6,315 nucleotides of DNA, taken from the NCBI GenBank assembly GCA_021846065.1, contig JAJZCP010000097.1, positions 1 through 6,315 of the forward strand, written 5' to 3'. A program made the position numbers and the translations under genes. How positions within the stretch are numbered: the stretch's first letter is position 1; each line of letters begins with the position of its first letter. Positions 1 to 4,472 of this stretch are shown here, in pieces. A model generated the notes under the pieces. That model searched no databases and was not told the origin of the DNA. It was given only the letters and a program-made list of their open reading frames with translations. The DNA is from Acidobacteriota bacterium. GTDB lineage: Bacteria; Acidobacteriota; Terriglobia; Terriglobales; Acidobacteriaceae.

Positions 1-3
1 AGG

Positions 4-50
4 GGATGCCATCGCACACGTCCTGATCCGCAGCTCGCCTTGCGGCATCC
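4..50. repeat. Nested inverted repeats beyond the 3' end of the first gene
   Basis: GGATGCC at 4-10 is the exact inverse of GGCATCC at 44-50. Inside and overlapping it is a second possible stem: GATCCGCA at 25-32 with TGCGG-c-ATC at 41-49, one base bulged and an 8-nt loop. The two folds compete for 44-49. The element lies 35 to 80 nt past the stop of the minus-strand gene ending at 85. No T-run follows on either strand, so it does not look like an intrinsic terminator. It may be a factor-dependent 3' end, or chance in GC-rich DNA. Confidence 0.25.
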
Positions 51-53
51 ATC

Positions 54-78
54 TTATCGGCAGCCTATTTATCGGCAG
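54..78. repeat. Direct repeat of 10 bp, period 15
   Basis: TTATCGGCAG occurs at 54-63 and again at 69-78, separated by CCTAT. It directly abuts the 13-bp tandem duplication at 78-103, so the 50 bp just past and across the end of the first gene hold two stacked repeats. Such short repeats are typical products of replication slippage. No function is evident. Confidence 0.6.
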
Positions 79-103
79 AGCTTCTCAAGGGAGCTTCTCA
101 AGG
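78..103. repeat. Perfect 13-bp tandem duplication over a stop codon
   Basis: GAGCTTCTCAAGG occurs at 78-90 and, immediately adjoining, at 91-103. It overlaps the last codons and the TGA stop of the minus-strand gene. Because 13 is not a multiple of three, the second copy is read in another frame: the first copy encountered gives Leu-Glu-Lys-Leu, the next gives Pro followed by TGA. With one copy removed the frame would read Leu-Glu-Lys-Leu-Cys-Arg then TAA, so the duplication changes the C-terminus by only a couple of residues. Confidence 0.85.
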
Positions 104-615
104 GCCGTGCGAAACGCTGCATAATTGCCGTCGGTGACCGCACCGTAGCCCACGGCCCGAATATGCCCGGTCGCATCCAGCGCGACCGCAACCGCATGGC
201 TGAGATCGACGCCGGGAAATCCACCGCTCAGCCTCTGTTTCCAAAGCGAACCGTCGTGGTCCAATACGATCGAGTGTGCCTGACGCGCCGGCGTCATGCC
301 GTGGCGAATCCCCGCGGCAATCATGCTGCGCATAAAGCCAGGCGCCGAATCGAGAAAGATCAGATCATCCACGACAAGAGCAGGAAAGTCGCGCTCCGTA
401 CGCGCCGTCCACTGCGAGGCGTCCTTTCCCGCAGCCTGCGTAAAACCGAGGATGACCACCGTCGGATGGCCGTCCGGAATGACCAGCACACCTCCACTCA
501 GCGACTTCGCGCTCACGGCAGGGAATGCATCGCCGACGTGAAGCGCCTGCGCCTCAGCGCAACAAAGGCTCGAAGCCAACACCAGCAGCCAGGTGAGGAA
601 GCGAAGAGCGGGCAT
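85..615 (-). CDS. Secreted thioredoxin-fold protein without redox cysteines
   Basis: A 176-residue protein with a Sec signal peptide: basic start, hydrophobic stretch at residues 5-17, and a likely signal peptidase I site after Ala-Glu-Ala (20-22). The mature part resembles the AhpC/TSA-like thioredoxin fold: a 'VGDAFP' entry (27-32), a beta strand 'TVVILGF' (52-58), then 'TQAAGKDASQW' where a redox protein would carry its CxxC, then a strand, a helix and 'IVLDHDGSLW' (116-125) as the usual cis-Pro-side hairpin. The only cysteines, C18 and C19, are in the signal peptide, so thiol redox chemistry is excluded. This recalls the YtfJ and ATP10-like branches, but I cannot assign it to either. A binding or assembly role in the periplasm is an inference. 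The ATG at 615 is preceded by AAAGGAG 5 nt upstream, a near-ideal ribosome site. It is transcribed divergently from the nitronate monooxygenase-like gene. Confidence 0.75.
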   Translation of the reverse strand: MPALRFLTWLLVLASSLCCAEAQALHVGDAFPAVSAKSLSGGVLVIPDGHPTVVILGFTQAAGKDASQWTARTERDFPALVVDDLIFLDSAPGFMRSMIAAGIRHGMTPARQAHSIVLDHDGSLWKQRLSGGFPGVDLSHAVAVALDATGHIRAVGYGAVTDGNYAAFRTALEKLP

Positions 616-620
616 GCGTT

Positions 621-656
621 CTCCTTTGTGCGGTTCCCAAAGTTAACAGAAGTATA
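621..656 (-). promoter_or_regulatory. Predicted promoter -10 and ribosome site for the secreted protein
   Basis: On the minus strand TATACT (651-656) matches five of six bases of the TATAAT box, and AAAGGAG (621-627) sits 5 nt before the ATG. Initiation near 643 would give a leader of about 28 nt. No good TTGACA-like -35 is seen at 16-18 bp, so the promoter may need an activator. The inverted repeat at 656-702 covers that -35 zone. Confidence 0.45.
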
Positions 657-702
657 CGGCCAGCTCGATGGCATTCGATGAACATACACCTATGCTGGCC
701 GT
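656..702. promoter_or_regulatory. Divergent-region inverted repeat with internal direct repeat (candidate operator)
   Basis: ACGGCCAGC (656-664) and GCTGGCCGT (694-702) are perfect 9-bp inverted copies 38 bp apart. Between them TCGATG occurs at 665-670 and 675-680, exactly 10 bp apart, so both face the same side of the helix. The block lies between two divergent genes, overlaps the -35 zone of the minus-strand promoter and ends 10 bp before the plus-strand start at 712. It could be a shared operator. As RNA it could be a hairpin in the plus-strand leader. Confidence 0.4.
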
Positions 703-711
703 CACAGGCTC

Positions 712-2184
712 ATGTTCCCATTTCATGAAACGCTCATACGCATGAAGCATCTTCCCCGCATCCTCCAGGGCGGCATGGGCGCTGGCGTCTCCAACTGGCG
801 ACTCGCGCAGGCAGTCGCGCGGCTAGGGCAACTCGGCATCGTCTCCAGCACCGCCATCGACCAGATATTCATCCGTCGGCTGGGCGCCGGCGACCCCGAT
901 GGCGCCATGCGGCGCGGGATGGAGATGTTTCCCTTTCCGGCGATGGCGCGCCGGGTCTGGGAAGAGTACTTTGTGCCTGGCGGCAAGGCTCCCCGGCAGC
1001 CGTATCGCACAACCCCCATGCACACGCAGATCGATGCACGAAAGCTCATCGAGTTGTGCATCGTGAGCAACTTTGTCGAGGTAGCGCTGGCTCGTCTGGA
1101 CCATAGCCACGAGGTCGGAATTAACCTGCTGGAAAAAGTGCAGACCGTGCACTTGCCGTCGCTTTACGGCGCCATGCTGGCTGGTGTGGGATATGTTCTC
1201 ATGGGCGCGGGAATTCCGCTGCATATTCCCGGCGTCCTCGACCGGCTCGCCGTGCATGAGCCTGCGGAATACCGGCTCAGCGTCACCGGCGCGCCCGCCG
1301 AGGTGCAGTTGCGCTTCAATCCCCAGGATTTTGCCGAGGGCGAACTGCCCACACTCAAACGCCCGAAGTTTCTCGCCATCGTCTCTTCAAACACACTGGC
1401 CACCACCATGCTGCGCCGCTCCAATGGGCGCGTTGATGGTCTCGTGATGGAGACGCATCGCGCCGGAGGACACAATGCGCCGCCACGCGGAAAGCCGCTG
1501 CGAACCGCGGCTGGCGAGCCACTCTACGGAGAACGAGATCAAGTGGATTTTGCCGAGTTACGCGCGTTGGATGTCCCTTTCTGGCTGGCTGGCAACTACG
1601 CCAGTGCAGCACGATTGCGCGAGGCCCTCGATCTGGGCGCAACCGGGGTGCAGGTGGGAACAGCCTTCGAATTTGCCGAGGAATCCGGTCTCGATCCCGC
1701 ACTGAAGGCGGCTGTTATCCAGCAGATTCTCGATCATCAGGCTCAGGTCTTCACGGATCCTCTGGCATCGCCCACTGGCTTTCCGTTCAAGGTCGTCCAA
1801 CTGGCCAACACCCTCTCCGATCCGCTGACATATCAGGCGCGCGAGCGCGTTTGCGATCTGGGCTTTCTGCGCGAGCCTTACTGGATTGCTGACGCCGAAG
1901 GCTCCGGCAGCGCGGGACGGATCGGTTATCGGTGCTCCGCCGAGCCGGTCGCAGCATACATCGCCAAGGGTGGCCGGGCCAGCGAGACCGAGGGGCGCAA
2001 ATGCCTCTGCAACGCACTGCTGGCTAACATCGGTCTGGCTCAGCTTCGCAGCGAAAAATCCGCAGAGATGCCGCTCATCACCGCTGGCGACGGCATCTAC
2101 CAGGTCGCCCGCTTTCTTAAGCCAGGCCGCAGCCACTACTCGGCAGCCGATGTCGTGCGGCAGATGCTCGACGATCCTGCCTGA
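712..2184 (+). CDS. Nitronate monooxygenase / 2-nitropropane dioxygenase-like FMN enzyme
   Basis: A 490-residue cytoplasmic TIM-barrel flavoprotein of the COG2070 type, which includes nitronate monooxygenases and the PfaD-type enoyl reductases. Visible landmarks: the N-terminal FMN-site strand 'QGGMGAGVSNWRLA' (19-32) and 'GIVSSTAID' (42-50); 'MLAGVGYVLMGAGIP' (155-169); 'ETHRAGGHNAPPRGK' (247-261), whose His254 matches the catalytic His of the AGGH motif in nitronate monooxygenases; and 'GATGVQVGTAF' (309-319), the phosphate-binding loop. It is longer than classical nitronate monooxygenases (about 320-350 residues). The extra C-terminal part carries Cys408, Cys431 and Cys433 ('KCLCNALLANIG'), seemingly a shared trait of a longer, PfaD-like branch. 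The natural substrate is unknown. The start at 712 has only a weak AGG 3 nt upstream; Met11 (742) is equally possible, since the barrel starts at residue 17. No polyketide or fatty-acid synthase gene is next to it. Confidence 0.82.
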   Translation: MFPFHETLIRMKHLPRILQGGMGAGVSNWRLAQAVARLGQLGIVSSTAIDQIFIRRLGAGDPDGAMRRGMEMFPFPAMARRVWEEYFVPGGKAPRQPYRTTPMHTQIDARKLIELCIVSNFVEVALARLDHSHEVGINLLEKVQTVHLPSLYGAMLAGVGYVLMGAGIPLHIPGVLDRLAVHEPAEYRLSVTGAPAEVQLRFNPQDFAEGELPTLKRPKFLAIVSSNTLATTMLRRSNGRVDGLVMETHRAGGHNAPPRGKPLRTAAGEPLYGERDQVDFAELRALDVPFWLAGNYASAARLREALDLGATGVQVGTAFEFAEESGLDPALKAAVIQQILDHQAQVFTDPLASPTGFPFKVVQLANTLSDPLTYQARERVCDLGFLREPYWIADAEGSGSAGRIGYRCSAEPVAAYIAKGGRASETEGRKCLCNALLANIGLAQLRSEKSAEMPLITAGDGIYQVARFLKPGRSHYSAADVVRQMLDDPA

Positions 2185-2218
2185 GCACGCGCAGGGTCCG
2201 GATGAGAGTTCAGATGAG

Positions 2219-2234
2219 GGCGCAGCGCGACGCC
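2219..2234. other. Small GC hairpin between convergent genes
   Basis: GGCGC (2219-2223) can pair with GACGCC (2229-2234) to give a five-pair stem, one of the pairs being G-T, around a short GC loop. It lies in the 51-bp gap between the convergent ends at 2184 and 2236. No T-run follows on either strand, so it is at best a weak or factor-assisted 3' end for either gene. The rest of the gap holds only short GATGAG repeats (2201-2206 and 2213-2218). Confidence 0.2.
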
Positions 2235-2235
2235 G

Positions 2236-2922
2236 TCAGTGCAGATGAATCGTGTGGATAAAGCTTCGCAATCCCGTCGCCAGAATCTGCACACCGATGC
2301 AAAACAGAATGAACGACGACAGGCGCATCAGCACCACCGTTCCCGTTCCTCCCAGCAAGTGCGCCGCGTTGCGCGCCCAGCGATAGCAGATGTAGACTAG
2401 CCCGCACACCAGCCCGGACCCCAAAATTGAAGCGATCAGCACCATCGGCGAAAAGAAGTTCGCAGCGTGCAGTTGCGAGGGCAGATGCGCGCCCAGGGCA
2501 ATCGCCACCGAGATCGATCCCGGACCTACCGTGATCGGCAACGTATACGGGAAAAATGCCTGTGCCAGTACCTCATCCGGATTGGGTGTCGCCGGTCGAT
2601 CTTTCTGTCCGTCTTTAGTCAGCAGTTGCCAGCCGCTCGAGGCCACCACCAGGCCGCCGCCAATCTGCACCGCATACAGCGAGATACCAAAAAACGAGAG
2701 AATCTTGCCCCCGATAATCATCGAGACAACCAGCAGGCAGAAACTGTAAAACGTGATCCGCGAGACCAGGCGCTTCTGCAACGATGCGTCCAGCGTATCC
2801 ACCATGGACAAAAAAACCGCCGCGCTGCCTATCGGGTTGACGATGGGAAACAGCGTCGCCAGCACTAGCACGGTGGCTTCCGCCGTGCTGGAAGCTAGAT
2901 CGACGATGGTTGAAAAATTCAT
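2236..2922 (-). CDS. marC: MarC family (UPF0056) inner-membrane protein
   Basis: A 228-residue protein with about six membrane segments: roughly residues 15-40, 53-71, 76-101, 122-146, 158-180 and 193-220. Family motifs are clear: 'TLFPIVNPIGSAAVF' (23-37) in the first segment, 'GISLYAVQIGGGLVVASSGWQLL' split over 79-101, 'FPYTLPITVGPGSIS' (124-138) and 'LMRLSSFILFCIGVQI' (198-213). A short hydrophilic loop (102-118) separates the two halves, which look like an internal repeat, as is known for this family. The function of MarC is not established; the original link with multiple antibiotic resistance was not upheld, so the name says little about its role. The ATG at 2922 is the first possible start, since an in-frame TGA lies 12 nt upstream; no clear ribosome site is seen. 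The gene points the same way as the receiver gene, 103 nt downstream of it, and could share its transcript. Confidence 0.9.
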   Translation of the reverse strand: MNFSTIVDLASSTAEATVLVLATLFPIVNPIGSAAVFLSMVDTLDASLQKRLVSRITFYSFCLLVVSMIIGGKILSFFGISLYAVQIGGGLVVASSGWQLLTKDGQKDRPATPNPDEVLAQAFFPYTLPITVGPGSISVAIALGAHLPSQLHAANFFSPMVLIASILGSGLVCGLVYICYRWARNAAHLLGGTGTVVLMRLSSFILFCIGVQILATGLRSFIHTIHLH

Positions 2923-3025
2923 ACAGAATGATCAAATTCAATGAGAAACAGAGTTCCGTGCATACTCCGATGGTAACGTGACCGAGGGCTGTAGCCATCC
3001 CGCCCCCAGGCATTCGCCACATCCC

Positions 3026-3475
3026 TCACGAAGCATGAGCCACCGGAAAGCCGGGAATACGCATCTGCGTCGAACCCTGCGATGAGATTGCCGGAGCAGC
3101 TTTTTTCGGGCCACGTTTGCGCGCGCTCATCACGCGTATGCGCTCAATCAACTCCGCCGGAGACGCGTTTCCTTTGCCCAGGAAGGCGTCGGCCTGGTGT
3201 GGCCGTTCGCCGACGCGCACACTCTCGCTCGTCAGGATCATCGGAAGCTCCGGCATCCATTGCTTGAGCTGGCCGATCAGCGTATTGCCGTCCAGTTGCG
3301 GCAGCCGCAACTCCGCTACGACAAGATCCACATGCTGTGTGGAGAGTATCTCCACCGCCTGCTGACTGCTGCAAGCCGTGATTGCGCGAAAGCCGCGGGT
3401 TTCCAACAAAAAACTGCGCACCGCCAGGGCACGTTCACTGGAGTCGATGCAGAGGATAACTTTTCGAGGACGCAT
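3026..3475 (-). CDS. Stand-alone receiver-domain protein with Glu at the phosphorylation site
   Basis: A 149-residue protein: a CheY-like receiver domain (residues 5-118) plus a basic, probably disordered tail (119-149, 'ARKRGPKKAAP' onward), with no DNA-binding or enzymatic output domain. Aligning on the spacing to the 'LPQLDG' turn (58-63), the phospho-acceptor position is Glu55 ('VVAELRLP'), not Asp. The acidic pair is Asp11-Ser12 rather than Asp-Asp. The switch residue Thr82 ('ILTSES') and the conserved lysine Lys101 ('FLGKG') are kept. Glu at this site often mimics the phosphorylated state, so it may be constitutively active or respond by partner binding; this is an inference. I chose the ATG at 3475, which has AAAGGA 12 nt upstream and adds only four residues before beta strand 1. 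A GTG at 3526 would add 17 residues, with poor ribosome-site spacing. No sensor kinase is in the window. Confidence 0.82.
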   Translation of the reverse strand: MRPRKVILCIDSSERALAVRSFLLETRGFRAITACSSQQAVEILSTQHVDLVVAELRLPQLDGNTLIGQLKQWMPELPMILTSESVRVGERPHQADAFLGKGNASPAELIERIRVMSARKRGPKKAAPAISSQGSTQMRIPGFPVAHAS

Positions 3476-3877
3476 GGACTGGGTTGGTTCCTTTCGTGAT
3501 CTTGTTTTGCAATTCGGTCGCACCACTCACAAGCGAGCAGGGATCTCCTGTACGCGCCGTGAACGCGTTTGCGAGCGGCATCGCCGAAGCGATGCAAAGT
3601 TTCCGGTTGGGATCAGCGTAGGAGCCAGCATCTGCGGTTCACTCCAGCTTGCCCCGGTGGGCAAAAGCAGTGAATCTCACAGTGCAAACCACCAACGTGA
3701 AGCAGCAACGTTTACCGAGAGTACGGGGAGTGGCGCGGCTGCGCAATGGGGAAAAATGGGCGAAAGCGGGGCGGCAGTAACGGTGCAATTCAGGGAAAAC
3801 AGGACAGGATGCATAGTCACAACAAGTTAGGCGCGGGCAAGGCTGAGGAAAGCATGTGCAGAAGTGACGGAAAAGCC
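3476..3877 (-). other. Gene-free stretch, predicted long 5' leader of the receiver gene
   Basis: About 400 bp without a credible gene. The open frames crossing it are Cys/Arg/Ser-rich, lack ribosome sites and match no family. If the promoter at 3878-3907 is used, this stretch is an unusually long untranslated leader. On that RNA it contains a UUCG hairpin (3578-3595) and a looser fold with GGTGG/CCACC ends across roughly 3656-3693. A small RNA that ends before the gene is an alternative. A separate promoter close to 3475 is not evident. Confidence 0.35.
3578..3595 (-). other. Seven-pair hairpin with cUUCGg tetraloop
   Basis: Minus-strand RNA reads GCAUCGC-UUCG-GCGAUGC, a perfect 7-bp stem closed by C-G around UUCG, the exceptionally stable tetraloop class. 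The plus-strand loop would be CGAA, which is not special, so the strand bias fits function in the receiver-gene leader. No U-run follows, so it is not an intrinsic terminator. It lies about 100 nt upstream of the receiver ATG. Confidence 0.6.
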
Positions 3878-3907
3878 TGTACACTGCCCCGCAAAAAGTG
3901 CTGTCAA
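3878..3907 (-). promoter_or_regulatory. Predicted sigma-70-type promoter facing the receiver gene
   Basis: On the minus strand a consensus TTGACA (3902-3907) is followed after 18 bp by TGTACA (3878-3883), a weak -10, with the alternative TACAGG just downstream. It starts 45 nt past the stop of the small helical-protein gene, where a promoter for the next gene would be expected. The perfect -35 is the main evidence. The start point would fall near 3870. Confidence 0.4.
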
Positions 3908-3951
3908 GCGCAATTTCCACTGCCGCCAGACCGGCCAGGACGCAAGGCTCG

Positions 3952-4203
3952 TTACAACTCCACCAGCGGACGAGGCAAGCGCGTTCGCGAGCGATCCAGA
4001 AACAGTCGCATCCGCAAAGCTTCCGCTCGCTGGATCGCAATCAGCTTGCGATGACGACGCAGATGGTCTTCGTGGAAAAGATGAACCAGATTCAGCTCAT
4101 CCGTGGCCGCATCGCGCTCCAGCCGCGCAATGCGCTCTTCCACAGTCTTGCGAAAGCGCGGGCTGATCTCCATCGAGTCACATTGTGGAAGGGAAACGGA
4201 CAT
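3952..4203 (-). CDS. Small charged helical protein, function unknown
   Basis: An 83-residue protein I do not recognise. Residues 12-72 are rich in Arg, Glu, Leu and His and read as one or two amphipathic helices ('TVEERIARLERDAATDE' at 20-36, then 'HEDHLRRHRKLIAIQRAEALRMRLFL' split over 44-69), suggesting a helical hairpin or short coiled coil. There is one cysteine (C8) and no signal peptide or membrane segment. The ATG at 4203 has GAGG 6 nt upstream, a good ribosome site. The codons are strongly GC-biased in the third position, like the surrounding real genes. The gene stands alone, divergent from the glycosyltransferase and 45 nt upstream of the predicted receiver-gene promoter. Its leader can form two competing hairpins. 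A conserved lineage-specific protein is likely, but no function should be assumed. Confidence 0.6.
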   Translation of the reverse strand: MSVSLPQCDSMEISPRFRKTVEERIARLERDAATDELNLVHLFHEDHLRRHRKLIAIQRAEALRMRLFLDRSRTRLPRPLVEL

Positions 4204-4211
4204 GGCGCACC

Positions 4212-4247
4212 TCGCATTTTTTTGCGAAAACCCCTAAAGGTTTCGCA
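4212..4247 (-). promoter_or_regulatory. Leader with two mutually exclusive hairpins over the ribosome site
   Basis: On minus-strand RNA three arms occur in order: A, UGCGAAACC (4247-4239); B, GGUUUUCGCA (4232-4223); C, UGCGA (4216-4212), which overlaps the GAGG ribosome site. A pairs with B over nine pairs with one bulged U. B can instead pair with C over five pairs across a six-A loop. A:B leaves the ribosome site free; B:C would cover part of it. This is the geometry of a translation-control leader. A:B is clearly the stronger fold, so the default would be ON. No ligand-binding part is visible. Confidence 0.35.
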
Positions 4248-4257
4248 TCTGTTGCCG

Positions 4258-4263
4258 ATCATA
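4258..4263 (-). promoter_or_regulatory. Candidate -10 box for the small helical-protein gene
   Basis: TATGAT on the minus strand matches five of six TATAAT bases. It would start transcription near 4251, just before arm A of the two-way leader fold, giving a leader of about 48 nt. No good -35 is seen 16-18 bp upstream. Confidence 0.35.
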
Positions 4264-4472
4264 AGGCCACAGGCTCTTGTGCGCCAGATTACGACAGGGC
4301 GTGACTCTGGTGCTCCTGTGTCCTGCAATGAGACAGTCAGGTGCTGCAACAGATTTCGCCGCCGCATCATGGAATCCGCGCTCATCCAACGTGAATAGCC
4401 TCATGATTTCCCGCTCCGAAATTTCCCCTGCTCCCCGCTCACGCTCTCCGCTCAGCATCTAAACTCAAGAGC
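4264..4472. other. Divergent spacer, no gene supported
   Basis: This is the remainder of the region between the small-protein gene and the glycosyltransferase. A minus-strand open frame with ATG at about 4401 (56 codons, GGAG 9 nt upstream) ends at a TAG at 4234-4236 inside the leader hairpin loop, in the same frame as the small-protein gene. Its third-position GC is only moderate and I recognise nothing in it. No clear plus-strand promoter for the glycosyltransferase is seen; the stretch before 4473 is C/T-rich. Confidence 0.4.

Noticed and set aside
4..50. Seven-base arms resembling a tRNA acceptor stem
   Set aside because: The span is only 47 nt and has no T-loop or anticodon arm.
692..745. 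Short plus-strand frame of 17 codons whose TGA overlaps the alternative ATG (742) of the nitronate monooxygenase-like gene as ATGA
   Set aside because: It has no ribosome site and its start lies inside the inverted-repeat arm. The overlap is likely chance, though it would matter if 742 were the true start.
3378..3830. Plus-strand open frame of 150 codons opposite the receiver gene and its leader
   Set aside because: Its first part is the antisense shadow of the receiver gene and the rest is low-complexity Ser/Arg/Gly text without family features.
3639..4040. Minus-strand open frame of 133 codons in the gene-free stretch
   Set aside because: The translation is rich in Cys, Arg and Phe with no domain look, has no ribosome site, and overlaps the small helical-protein gene, which has better codon use and a good ribosome site.
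4223..4247. Hairpin with an adjacent T-run (4217-4223) as an intrinsic terminator
   Set aside because: On the plus strand the T-run precedes the hairpin, and on the minus strand the run is A, so neither strand has the stem-then-U order.
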